Of a DNA stretch of 37,494 nt, positions 24,608-32,740 are shown piece after piece. Below the pieces are notes generated by a model. That model was not told where the DNA came from. It saw only the letters and a list, made by a program, of their open reading frames with translations, and did no database searches. The number at the start of each line of letters is the position of its first letter. Position 1 is the stretch's first letter. The DNA comes from an uncultured Clostridium sp. (GTDB lineage: Bacteria; Bacillota; Clostridia; Lachnospirales; Lachnospiraceae). Location: assembly GCA_947644195.1 (NCBI GenBank), contig CANRZB010000040.1, positions 1 through 37,494 on the forward strand, given 5' to 3'. Both the position numbers and the translations under genes were made by a program.

Positions 24608-26020
24608 ATGAAGATCTTTTCACTGGGATTTCAATTTATTGTCTCCTATCTGGTATTAGCCATCTCCATCCTGCTTCTACTCAATACCTATGGAAACTCT
24701 GTGATCTATGGGCATCTGATTGACAGCAAGGAGGCACGTCTGTACAAAGAAGCTTCGCATATTGCGTCCTCCTATATCCCAAAGTCTGCCAGCCTGGATC
24801 TAAGCGGAGAGGCGCTGAAACGACAGTTTGAATCGTTCCAGGAATTAAACAACATGCGTATCTGGATTGCTGACTCCAACGGTACGATCCTAATTGATTC
24901 CGACACGGCAAAGAACCAGACCGGCAAAAATATTCGCAACTATGAGAAAACCTTTCTGAATCAGCAAAGCATCAGCGGCAGGCATCCCAAACAGCTCATC
25001 CATCAACCGATGCTATCCGTCATTTATCCGATTACCCGTTCCATGCAAATGAATGGATATATCATCCTGATGGCGCCCATTCAGGCCATTGAGGAACAGA
25101 CAACTCAGATATTAAATACAATTATTATCTGTTATATCATTACGCTCTGCCTGACGGCATTAGTTTTTGTCTATCTCAACCATCAATCGGTGCGCCCTCT
25201 GAAAAAAATGACCGCCGCAGCACGTCAGTATGCAGACGGACATTTTGACTACCCAATGGTAAAGTTTAATGGGCAGGATCAGGCAGCTCTGGCTTCTGCA
25301 ATTCAATATCTGGCTGAAAAAATGCAGACGATGAACGAATATCAGAAACAATTTTTAGCCAATGTCTCCCATGATTTCCGTTCCCCATTAACCTCAATTA
25401 AAGGGTATACTGAGGCGATCTCCGACGGTACCATCCCCCCCGAAATGCAGGAAAAATATCTCGATATTATTTTATTTGAAGTGGATCGTCTTCATAAATT
25501 GACAAACCAGTTACTGGAATTAAATCAGATAGAAAGTAATGGAATTCTTCTGGAAATTACCTCATTTGATATTAATGCCGTCATTAAAGAAACCGTGGAA
25601 ACTTTTGAAACGCAATGTGATAAAAAACAAATTACCGTTGATCTGATCCTGGATACCCCGGCAGTTCTGGTCGATGCCGATCTGCCTAAAATACAACGTG
25701 TGTTGCAAAATTTATTGGACAATGCCATTAAATTCAGCAAAACCGGATCAACCATAGAAATCCATACCACAGAAAAACAGCAGAAATGCTTTATCTCAAT
25801 AAAAGATCATGGAATCGGTATTCCCCGGGAGGACCTTCACAAAATCTGGACCCGATTTTATAAAGGGGATCTCTCCCGCGGCAGAAATAAAACGGGTACA
25901 GGACTGGGGTTATCTATCACGAAAGAAATCATTGAGGCACATAATGAAAATATTAATGTGATCAGTACCGAAGGGGCTGGCACGGAATTTTTATTCTCCC
26001 TGCCGGTAACTTCCCCTTAA
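24608..26020 (+). CDS. Sensor histidine kinase, HAMP-HisKA-HATPase
   Basis: 470 residues. Two membrane helices (about 7-28 and 169-190) enclose an extracytoplasmic sensor domain of about 140 residues (RIWIADSNGTILIDSD, a PAS/CACHE-like strand pattern). HAMP, HisKA with His255 in NVSHDFRSPLTSI, and HATPase with LLDNAIKF, DHGIGIP and GTGLGLSI follow. AAGGGGG precedes ATG 24608. It is the cognate kinase for the OmpR-type regulator just upstream, by operon position. Confidence 0.93.
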   Translation: MKIFSLGFQFIVSYLVLAISILLLLNTYGNSVIYGHLIDSKEARLYKEASHIASSYIPKSASLDLSGEALKRQFESFQELNNMRIWIADSNGTILIDSDTAKNQTGKNIRNYEKTFLNQQSISGRHPKQLIHQPMLSVIYPITRSMQMNGYIILMAPIQAIEEQTTQILNTIIICYIITLCLTALVFVYLNHQSVRPLKKMTAAARQYADGHFDYPMVKFNGQDQAALASAIQYLAEKMQTMNEYQKQFLANVSHDFRSPLTSIKGYTEAISDGTIPPEMQEKYLDIILFEVDRLHKLTNQLLELNQIESNGILLEITSFDINAVIKETVETFETQCDKKQITVDLILDTPAVLVDADLPKIQRVLQNLLDNAIKFSKTGSTIEIHTTEKQQKCFISIKDHGIGIPREDLHKIWTRFYKGDLSRGRNKTGTGLGLSITKEIIEAHNENINVISTEGAGTEFLFSLPVTSP

Positions 26021-26104
26021 AAGCATAGCCCGATCCAACATAAAATGATTTCCACGGATTATTTTTGCCAGATTGGACAACCGTATTGCGAATTTAGAGA
26101 TACA

Positions 26105-26138
26105 AAATATCCGGCGCCCAAGAGCAAACCGGATATTT
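26105..26138. terminator. Bidirectional hairpin between the kinase gene and pfkA
   Basis: AAATATCCGG (26105-26114) and CCGGATATTT (26129-26138) form a perfect 10-base stem with a 14-base loop between two convergent genes. The tail is T-rich for the minus strand and weaker for the plus strand, so it most clearly ends pfkA transcription. Confidence 0.72.
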
Positions 26139-26164
26139 CTATGCTTTATTTTCTTGATATGATA

Positions 26165-27151
26165 CTAAATTTCAAAATTCGTTCCCAAAATACCTGCCAC
26201 CTCGTACTCATAATCATTGATGTCCTTCTGCATTGCAAAAGCCTCCTCCACATCAATATCATATACGTGGCCGTCCTTGTATCCAATCAGGCGATTCCTG
26301 CGGCCCTGGTCAATGACATCAATTGCATAAGCCCCCATCACGGAAGCATAGACACGATCTCGGGCTGTCGGACTTCCACCACGCTGTAAATGTCCCAGAA
26401 TAGTTGCACGGGTCTCAATGCCAGTTGCTCCCTCAATCAGCTTTGCCAGAGAGTTGGAATGTCCGATTCCCTCTGCATTGACAATAACCTGATGGGTCAT
26501 TCCTGCCTTACGGTTCTTCTTAATCTGTTCAATCAGCTTATTGTAATCGCCATTAAATTTCTCCTGAATCAAAATCTGTTCCGCACCATTGGCAATACCG
26601 CACCATAGAGCAATATAGCCAGCCGAACGTCCCATTACCTCTACCACGCTGCAACGCTCATGGGAATTGGAGGTCTCGCGCAGGCGGTCAATCGCTTCCA
26701 TCGCCGTATTGACTGCAGTATCGAATCCAATCGTATACTCGGTGTAGGCGATATCTAAATCAATCGTCCCCGGTATTCCGATAATATTAACCCCATACTT
26801 AGAAAGATCCCTGGCTCCCTTAAAAGATCCATCTCCTCCAATCACAATCAGGGTTTCAATGCCCATTTCTTCACAGATCTTTGCCGCTTTCTGCTTTCCG
26901 GCATCTTCGCCAAACTCGGCACTGCGCGCTGTAAACAGAAAGGTACCACCATGTTGTAATTTCTCAGACACATCATGGAACGTCATTTTATCAATTTCTC
27001 TTTTTAATAACCCGTTATAACCCCTACGGATTCCATAGACTTCGTATCCCCTGGCTATACCAGTACGGACAACCGCACGAATTGCTGCATTCATGCCCGG
27101 AGCATACCCACCACTGGTCAATACTGCGATTTTTCCCTTACACTCGCTCAT
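26165..27151 (-). CDS. pfkA: ATP-dependent 6-phosphofructokinase-like protein
   Basis: 328 residues, the usual bacterial PfkA length. It phosphorylates fructose 6-phosphate in glycolysis. GGDGS (105-109, Gly as in ATP-using enzymes), the catalytic TID (Asp131), Asp133, EVMGR (Arg175) and the TARSAEF arginine are kept. Unusual are Tyr16 in GGYAPGMN (normally GGD), Leu132 in TIDLD (normally TIDND) and GYIALW where Asp is common. ATG 27151 is chosen over 27169 because GGAGG sits 5 bases upstream. It could be a secondary PFK paralogue. It has its own promoter and terminator. Confidence 0.9.
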   Translation of the reverse strand: MSECKGKIAVLTSGGYAPGMNAAIRAVVRTGIARGYEVYGIRRGYNGLLKREIDKMTFHDVSEKLQHGGTFLFTARSAEFGEDAGKQKAAKICEEMGIETLIVIGGDGSFKGARDLSKYGVNIIGIPGTIDLDIAYTEYTIGFDTAVNTAMEAIDRLRETSNSHERCSVVEVMGRSAGYIALWCGIANGAEQILIQEKFNGDYNKLIEQIKKNRKAGMTHQVIVNAEGIGHSNSLAKLIEGATGIETRATILGHLQRGGSPTARDRVYASVMGAYAIDVIDQGRRNRLIGYKDGHVYDIDVEEAFAMQKDINDYEYEVAGILGTNFEI

Positions 27152-27213
27152 AACTTCCTCCATTTCCACTTTCGTTCTGCCCTTGGCCAGAACCTGATTT
27201 TCTATTTATTCTT

Positions 27214-27239
27214 AACATATCTGTCTGACCGGATATGTT
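27214..27239 (-). promoter_or_regulatory. Inverted repeat in the pfkA leader
   Basis: AACATATC (27214-27221) and GATATGTT (27232-27239) are perfect 8-base inverted repeats separated by 10 bases, between the predicted pfkA promoter and ATG 27151. No T-run follows, so it is not an intrinsic terminator. It may be an operator or a leader hairpin. Confidence 0.4.
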
Positions 27240-27262
27240 GGTTTCTGAACCACAACACCCCT

Positions 27263-27291
27263 ATTCTATTATATTTATCCCTATTTTTCAA
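27263..27291 (-). promoter_or_regulatory. Probable pfkA promoter
   Basis: On the minus strand TTGAAA (27286-27291), 17 bases, TAGAAT (27263-27268), about 110 bases upstream of the chosen pfkA start and just beyond the trmL stop codon. Confidence 0.5.
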
Positions 27292-27308
27292 CATTTTTTC
27301 CTAACTTT

Positions 27309-27815
27309 CTACATTTTTTCCCAATGCAGGCGGTGCAATTCTCCCTCTAACTGCATATTCTGAAATTGATTCTGCCGCAATGCCTCATATAATACAATCG
27401 CAACAGAATTAGAAAGGTTCAGGGAACGAATCTCCTGGTTCATTGGAATCCGTATCGCTGTTTCCTCGGACTGCACCAAAATTTCCTCTGGAATACCGGC
27501 GCTTTCCTTTCCAAACATAATATATGCATCCGGCTCATAACTGACATCTGTATAATTCCGACGGGACTTCGTCGTTGCCAGATACATCTTTTCCCTGGCA
27601 TTCGGATTTTTTTCCAAAAAATCCTCGTAGCAGTCATAAATGACCACGTCCAGCTTGTCCCAGTAATCTAACCCAGCCCGTTTGAGTGTTTTATCATTGA
27701 TGCGAAACCCCATGGGTTCAATCAAATGCAGCCTGGTTCCGGTCGCACAGCAGGTACGACCTATGTTTCCGGTATTTGCCGGCATCTCCGGCTCTAACAA
27801 AACAATATTTAACAT
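27309..27815 (-). CDS. trmL: tRNA (cytidine/uridine-34-2'-O)-methyltransferase TrmL
   Basis: 168 residues, a minimal SPOUT methyltransferase that 2'-O-methylates the wobble base of tRNA-Leu isoacceptors. Recognised from IVLLEPEMPANTGNIGR, RAGLDYWD, the knot segment MFGKESAGIPEE and IPMNQEIRSLNLSNSVA. ATG 27815 is chosen over 27836 because GGGAGG lies 6 bases upstream and the conserved fold begins there. About 73 bases separate it from the aminotransferase gene on the same strand. Confidence 0.94.
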   Translation of the reverse strand: MLNIVLLEPEMPANTGNIGRTCCATGTRLHLIEPMGFRINDKTLKRAGLDYWDKLDVVIYDCYEDFLEKNPNAREKMYLATTKSRRNYTDVSYEPDAYIMFGKESAGIPEEILVQSEETAIRIPMNQEIRSLNLSNSVAIVLYEALRQNQFQNMQLEGELHRLHWEKM

Positions 27816-27888
27816 CACAATCCTCCCTGTCATCAAACAGGTTTTTTCTATTGCCAGATCATATTGACAATCTTATCGCTGCCGCTTT

Positions 27889-29055
27889 TTATGCTGTGCG
27901 CAAACGATCAATAAAAGCCTTTAAGCGACCTAACGCTACCTTTAGATCTTCAATGGAATACGCATAGGAAATTCTCAAAAAGCCCTCCCCACTGCTGCCA
28001 AAAGCTGTTCCCGGCACAACGGCAACCTTCTCTTCCTGCAGCAGGCGGTTTGCAAATTCTTCTGAACTCAGTCCAAATTCCTGGATACTTGGAAAGACAT
28101 AAAAAGCGCCAAATGGTTCAAAACACTGCAATCCCATATCCCACAATTCTTTCATGAGAAAACTACGCCTTTGATTATAGGAACTCCTCATACGCTCTAC
28201 ATCGTCATCACCATGCCGCAGTGCCTCCACCGCAGCATACTGGCTGGTGGTCGGTGCACACATAATGACATACTGATGTATCTTTAAGATTTCCTGCATG
28301 ATCCGTTTCGGTCCACAGGCATACCCCAGCCGCCATCCTGTCATGGCATAGGATTTTGAAAATCCATTAATGACAATAGTCCTCTCTAACATTCCCGGAA
28401 AAGAGGCAATCGATACATGATCCCCACAATAAGTCAGTTCCGAATAGATTTCATCAGAAATCACATAGAGGTCATGCTCTAGAATGACTGGAACAATCTC
28501 CGCCAAATCTTCTCTTGTCATCACTGCCCCGGTAGGATTATTTGGAAATGGCAGTATGACGATCTTGGTTCGGTCAGTAATTGCCGCTTCTAGCTGCTCT
28601 CTGGTCAACTTAAAATCATCCCGTTCCTGCAATTCGATTACCACAGGAACTCCTCCTGCCAAGGTAATACAAGGCTCATAGGAAACATAGCTCGGCTGTG
28701 GCAAGAGTACCTCATCGCCCGGATCTAACATAGCACGAAGTGAGCCATCAATGGCCTCACTGCCTCCTACGGTAATGATAACTTCCCGTTTTCGGTCATA
28801 TTTCAATCCAAACCGCCGCTCCTGATACCGGGCAACCTCATCTTTTAACTCCTGCAGGCCAGCATTGGAGGTATAGAATGTCCTGCCCCGTTCCAGAGAA
28901 TAGATGCCCTCTTCACGGATGTGCCAGGGCGTATCAAAATCCGGCTCGCCAACTCCGAGAGAAATTGCATCTTCCATCTCACTGACAATATCAAAGAATT
29001 TGCGGATTCCTGACGGCTGTATCTGTTGTACTTTTTTTGCTAATGGGTCTCTCAC
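27889..29055 (-). CDS. Class I/II aminotransferase (AlaT/AspC-like)
   Basis: 388 residues, fold type I PLP enzyme. FPNNPTGAV, SDEIYSEL, the PLP-lysine motif NGFSKSYAMTGWRLGY and the late FLRISYA arginine motif are all present. Starts with GTG 29055, overlapping the stop of the Lrp-family gene by 4 bases (GTGA). Pairing with an Lrp/AsnC regulator matches the alaR-alaT arrangement of Bacillus subtilis, so alanine or a related amino acid is a likely substrate, but specificity cannot be fixed from sequence. Confidence 0.9.
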   Translation of the reverse strand: MRDPLAKKVQQIQPSGIRKFFDIVSEMEDAISLGVGEPDFDTPWHIREEGIYSLERGRTFYTSNAGLQELKDEVARYQERRFGLKYDRKREVIITVGGSEAIDGSLRAMLDPGDEVLLPQPSYVSYEPCITLAGGVPVVIELQERDDFKLTREQLEAAITDRTKIVILPFPNNPTGAVMTREDLAEIVPVILEHDLYVISDEIYSELTYCGDHVSIASFPGMLERTIVINGFSKSYAMTGWRLGYACGPKRIMQEILKIHQYVIMCAPTTSQYAAVEALRHGDDDVERMRSSYNQRRSFLMKELWDMGLQCFEPFGAFYVFPSIQEFGLSSEEFANRLLQEEKVAVVPGTAFGSSGEGFLRISYAYSIEDLKVALGRLKAFIDRLRTA

Positions 29056-29537
29056 GGTGTAATCAACATCCTTTCTGCTTCATGCTTCTCTCCGGTCATC
29101 GGCAGACCATGCTCCTTATACTTCTTTAACACATAATAAGTGGCTGTACTGGTAACAGATTCTAACGTTGACAGCTTCTGGGTCACAAAGCGGGATACCT
29201 CTTTCATGCTCTTTCCTTCAATAATAACCATCAAATCAAAATTCCCGGACATCAGATATACGCTTTCCACTTCTTCAAATTTATAGATTCTTTTCGCTAC
29301 CTTATCAAATCCCATATCACGCTGTGGTGTTACTTTCACTTCAATCAATGCGGTTACTTTCTCACAATCCGTCTGGTCCCAGTTAATCAGGGTCGGATAG
29401 CCACAGATTACTTTTCCCTCTTCCAACTCCTTGATTTCCTGCTCTATCGTCTCCTGATCCGTTCCGGTCATTGCCGCCAGATCTGCTGTAGAATAACGGC
29501 TGTTCCTGCTAATCGCATCTAATATTTGTTTTTTCAT
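29052..29537 (-). CDS. Lrp/AsnC-family transcriptional regulator
   Basis: 161 residues. N-terminal helix-turn-helix (about 1-55, ILDAISRNSRYSTADLAAMTG) and a C-terminal RAM/AsnC ligand domain (about 65-145, VYLMSGNFDLMVIIEGKSMKEV). ATG 29537 is chosen over 29582 because GGAGG lies 5 bases upstream and the helix-turn-helix begins there. Its stop overlaps the aminotransferase start, so it probably senses the amino acid that this enzyme makes or uses. Confidence 0.9.
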   Translation of the reverse strand: MKKQILDAISRNSRYSTADLAAMTGTDQETIEQEIKELEEGKVICGYPTLINWDQTDCEKVTALIEVKVTPQRDMGFDKVAKRIYKFEEVESVYLMSGNFDLMVIIEGKSMKEVSRFVTQKLSTLESVTSTATYYVLKKYKEHGLPMTGEKHEAERMLITP

Positions 29538-29623
29538 GCTTTCCTCCAATCTGAAGCGATTTCCATTACAATATCCGTCCATCCGTGACGCTTCGGCACA
29601 AAAAATGGATTTATGATCTATCT

Positions 29624-30610
29624 TTATGCGTTGACCTTGTATAATTCATCGCTGGCGGCTGGCTCGAGAAAACGTTTTTCCTCCCCATGTAGTACAATGC
29701 GGTCGTTACCCTCTACCGCCCTGCCAATCACGGCGGCTGGAATTCCTGCCTGCTGTAGATTCTCCACCAGTAAATTCCCCTGCGGACTTCCTATCAGCAT
29801 ACTGCCGCTGGATAGAAGCTGATAGGGATTAATTCCGTAAAACTCACAGATCTCCACGGTTTCCTGACGGATCGGAATTTTCTGAATGTCGGCGAGGATT
29901 CCCACACCGGATGCCTCTCCCATTTCCCACAAGGCACCAAAAATACCGCCCTCCGTGACATCATGCATCGCAGTAATTTTGGTCTTCTTCGCGACTGCCG
30001 CATCCGGCACTACCGAAAGATAACGTATCAGATCTGCTGCCGTCGTAACTAATTCCTCCGGTAACTTTTGTACCAGTTCTGCCCGATGTTCCGCAGCCAG
30101 GATCGCCGTTCCCTCCATGCCTGCCCATTTCGTCATTACCAATTCATCTCCCGGCTGCAACCCCGCTGTGGAGACCAACTCCGTCCGTTTCACTTTCCCG
30201 ACACCGGTTACCGTAATCACAGGCTTGTTGACTACATCCGTAATTTCAGTATGACCGCCCATTACCTCGATCTGTAATTCCCCGCAGGCTGTCTCAATCT
30301 CCTCCATCATCCGCCGGAGTTTTATTTCTCTGGTACCCGGCGGCAATAAAATACTGGTTAGAATTCCTACCGGTTCCGCCCCTGCCGACGCCAGGTCGTT
30401 CGCTGTAATATGTACGGCAAATGTCCCCATCCCCTGGTTTGCACCTGTAATAGGGTCTGTAGAGAACACAAATACTTCATCTTCTCCCAACGCAGCTGCA
30501 GCACAATCTTCTCCCACACCAGGACGCAGAATTACCTCCGGTCTCCGATGGTGCACCTGCTTAAACACCGCTCGTTTTAACACATTCTCCGGAACTTTTC
30601 CTATTTTCAT
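29624..30610 (-). CDS. AIR synthase-related protein (HypE-like)
   Basis: 328 residues with the N- and C-terminal AIR-synthase fold shared by PurM, ThiL, SelD and HypE: GVGEDCAAAAL, FSTDPITG, ITANDLASAGAEPVGIL, VMGGHTEI and HDVTEGGIFGALWEM. It resembles HypE, but the C-terminal Pro-x-x-Cys tail that HypE carbamoylates is absent (it ends YKVNA) and no hyp or hydrogenase gene is nearby. A distinct ATP-dependent role is likely but unknown. It is followed by the Lrp/aminotransferase pair after an 86-base gap. A purine-rich AAGGGA site precedes ATG 30610. Confidence 0.82.
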   Translation of the reverse strand: MKIGKVPENVLKRAVFKQVHHRRPEVILRPGVGEDCAAAALGEDEVFVFSTDPITGANQGMGTFAVHITANDLASAGAEPVGILTSILLPPGTREIKLRRMMEEIETACGELQIEVMGGHTEITDVVNKPVITVTGVGKVKRTELVSTAGLQPGDELVMTKWAGMEGTAILAAEHRAELVQKLPEELVTTAADLIRYLSVVPDAAVAKKTKITAMHDVTEGGIFGALWEMGEASGVGILADIQKIPIRQETVEICEFYGINPYQLLSSGSMLIGSPQGNLLVENLQQAGIPAAVIGRAVEGNDRIVLHGEEKRFLEPAASDELYKVNA

Positions 30611-30704
30611 GTGATCCCTTCTCTCCTGGCGCCCTACAAATGCAACGCCATTCTATCCTTTATGGTATATCCATCTAGTTTATAACACAATCTGCCTGAT
30701 TGGA

Positions 30705-32258
30705 TCATCCGACAGTATCTCCTGTCTGCGGCGCTTCCGTTACAGCCTGCGTTGGTTCCGGTTCTGCCTGCCTACTGGATCCCTCTGGTTCATCCGTATT
30801 TTTCGGCTTCCTGGTTGGCTTGGCATCTTTTGGTTTCTTGCTGGCTTTTGGCGACGGTTTTGGGGATGGCGTAGCCTTCGATGCCCCCACCGTAATATGC
30901 TCTGGCTCTGCCTGATAGGAACTGGAATTGAGTTGTATTTTCTCGGTTTGTTTCCCATCCACATACACAATCTTCCATAATTTTGCTTTGTATCCCACAT
31001 GGGCAGACTGTGTGACCGACCGATAGGATGCCGGCTTAGTTTTATCCACAGTCTCCACCGGTGCCCCCGGCTGAATCGTCTCCAACGTTTCCGATTCAAA
31101 TTCAATCCGGCGGTTTTTCGGCCTGGTCTCCTCTCCATAGATTCGGAACGATAAAGTCCCTCCCTCTGCGGAAGATGCAATATAGACCGGAGTACGAGTG
31201 TTATTCTTAAATTTAAAATCCTTGTAATCTCCAGAAATAGCTGCGTCCCTGGAAACATCTACATAGCTGACGACCATCGAATGGGGGGAACGCTCTACGA
31301 TTTCCAACTCCGCATTGATGACTGCATTGTACAATGTCGTTGATACCTGACAGACCCCGCCGCCAATACCATCCACCACATTTCCACTGGAATACTCCGG
31401 TGCGGCCTGATATCCATTTTCCTCTGTCCGGTCTTTGATTACCCGGATCGTTGAGAAAGTTTCTCCCGGATACAAAACAGTACCATTGATATACCCCGCC
31501 GCCGTCTTGACATTGTTGGCGCGCGGCGCCGCCGATGTAGCAAAAGAAGTGGAATAGGATCCCAAAAGGCTCTCACAGCGGGAAACCTGCTCCTGCGTGT
31601 ACTTAGGCTCCGTATCCTCTACCACCGCAGTAATACGCAAAGGCTCCGAGGTCCCCTTTTTCAGAACCTGGTTCAGCGCCTCATGGATCTTTTTCACTGT
31701 TTTCGTAACCTGCACTTCATGGCCGGTTCGATCTTTGGTAGCCTTTAATTTTCCATTCTTAAATTTTAGTTTGGAATTTTTCATCGAAACATCAAATGGT
31801 TTACACTGTTCCTCAACATAATCCTGAATCGTATCTTCTGATATTTTATAAGGAAGAGAAAACTGTTTGCCAGACTCTTTCATCTGCCTTTTGATCTTAA
31901 ACTGCTGTAACAGGTTTCCTTCTTTTCCAAACCGGTATGCTTTGGCAACCGTATCCTGCCAATCACATGCAACCCCCAGCTCTTTTACCGTTGTCTGTAC
32001 TTCCTGGTCTGAAACCTGGATGGTTATCGGAACATTCAGAATCTTATCAATATATTTTTCTACTGCTGTAGTTGCCTCTTCTTCTGTCATCCCGCCCACA
32101 TTGATCGTATCAATCTGAACCCCTTCACAAATCTGGTCTGTATCAGAAAAAAAGCCGGCGGCAATGATCTCTGCGCCAAAACCCACCAACAGAGCCAGAA
32201 TACATCCTAATACAAAAAAGAGTGTCAGCAATTTATTCTTTTTCTTCATCCGACCCAA
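30705..32258 (-). CDS. VanW-family cell-envelope protein with G5-like domain
   Basis: 517 residues. One membrane anchor (about 8-33), two helical/beta repeats like the peptidoglycan-binding domains found before VanW (about 45-215), the VanW domain (about 245-370, GGGVCQVSTTLYNAVI and RSPHSMVVSYV), a G5-like module (about 375-455), and a disordered tail rich in Lys, Pro and Glu. It is an extracytoplasmic cell-wall-associated protein; VanW itself has no proven reaction. The start used is a TTG with GGGAG 4 bases upstream; ATG 32249 is an alternative. A TATAAT (32318-32323, minus) lies upstream without a clear -35. Confidence 0.88.
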   Translation of the reverse strand: MGRMKKKNKLLTLFFVLGCILALLVGFGAEIIAAGFFSDTDQICEGVQIDTINVGGMTEEEATTAVEKYIDKILNVPITIQVSDQEVQTTVKELGVACDWQDTVAKAYRFGKEGNLLQQFKIKRQMKESGKQFSLPYKISEDTIQDYVEEQCKPFDVSMKNSKLKFKNGKLKATKDRTGHEVQVTKTVKKIHEALNQVLKKGTSEPLRITAVVEDTEPKYTQEQVSRCESLLGSYSTSFATSAAPRANNVKTAAGYINGTVLYPGETFSTIRVIKDRTEENGYQAAPEYSSGNVVDGIGGGVCQVSTTLYNAVINAELEIVERSPHSMVVSYVDVSRDAAISGDYKDFKFKNNTRTPVYIASSAEGGTLSFRIYGEETRPKNRRIEFESETLETIQPGAPVETVDKTKPASYRSVTQSAHVGYKAKLWKIVYVDGKQTEKIQLNSSSYQAEPEHITVGASKATPSPKPSPKASKKPKDAKPTRKPKNTDEPEGSSRQAEPEPTQAVTEAPQTGDTVG

Positions 32259-32372
32259 AGCACTCCCTTCTGTGAAAACTACCTATTTTGTGATCCCTAC
32301 AATTCTTATAAAACCTCATTATATATGATACCCAATTACCATTAATTTGCAAGCCAAAGATTATGTAGAAAT

Positions 32373-32401
32373 TTGACTTTTTTTCAGTTATTATGTATAG
32401 T
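32373..32401 (+). promoter_or_regulatory. Promoter of a candidate small RNA
   Basis: TTGACT (32373-32378), exactly 17 bases, TATAGT (32396-32401). Each box differs from consensus at one position. The predicted start (about 32408) coincides with the left arm of the structured element, and no plus-strand gene starts within 330 bases. Confidence 0.65.
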
Positions 32402-32407
32402 CAAACA

Positions 32408-32526
32408 AAGCAGATATCTTACACTGTCCAGTAAGCACCACACATGTTGCTGCGGCACATTCCAGACGGGATTCCAGATGCTTGCGCCTCTGGTCCCAAC
32501 GAATAAAATATCTGCTTTCCGTTTTT
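32408..32526 (+). ncRNA. Candidate structured small RNA, about 119 nt
   Basis: The two ends form a long closing stem: AAAGCAGATATCTTA (32407-32421) and TAAAATATCTGCTTT (32504-32518) are inverted repeats with one mismatch in 15. An internal hairpin at 32468-32497 has GGGA/TCCC and CCAGA/TCTGG stems. TTTCCGTTTTT follows the closing stem. A strong promoter directs transcription from the first base of the left arm. No homology to 6S, SRP, tmRNA or RNase P is evident. Some internal pairings are better with the opposite strand because of G-U pairs, so strand and identity remain open. Confidence 0.5.
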
Positions 32527-32542
32527 GAAACTTTTCATTCCA

Positions 32543-32650
32543 TTAATGTACCAGATATTCCAGTAGCATAGGAACTACCATGGCAATTGCCACGATGATA
32601 CATATCGCTGCTGCAATTCTTTTCTGTGTTTTACGATTAAAGAAATTCAT
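32543..32650 (-). CDS. 35-residue single-pass membrane protein
   Basis: A short frame with a basic start (MNFFNRKTQKR) and one hydrophobic helix (IAAAICIIVAIAMVVPMLL) ending LEYLVH. AGGAGG lies 7 bases before the ATG (32648-32650), which marks it as a real gene. Its basic-then-helix layout resembles the tiny membrane proteins of the Prli42/DUF4044 kind in Bacillota, without clear sequence identity. It is divergent from the membrane protein gene at 32741 and ends 17 bases from the candidate RNA element. Confidence 0.7.
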   Translation of the reverse strand: MNFFNRKTQKRIAAAICIIVAIAMVVPMLLEYLVH

Positions 32651-32740
32651 CTGCCTGCCTCCTGTCTGCTTGTACTGGCATCATTTACATGGGGGAACGG
32701 ATTGCAACATTTGCCGTTTCTTTATAGAAAGGAACTATCC

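Noticed and set aside
32407-32518. 6S RNA, SRP RNA or a c-di-GMP riboswitch
   Set aside because: Length and internal sequence do not match: no GGAAGGAAGCAGCC-like SRP core, no 6S central bubble layout and no GEMM core motif.
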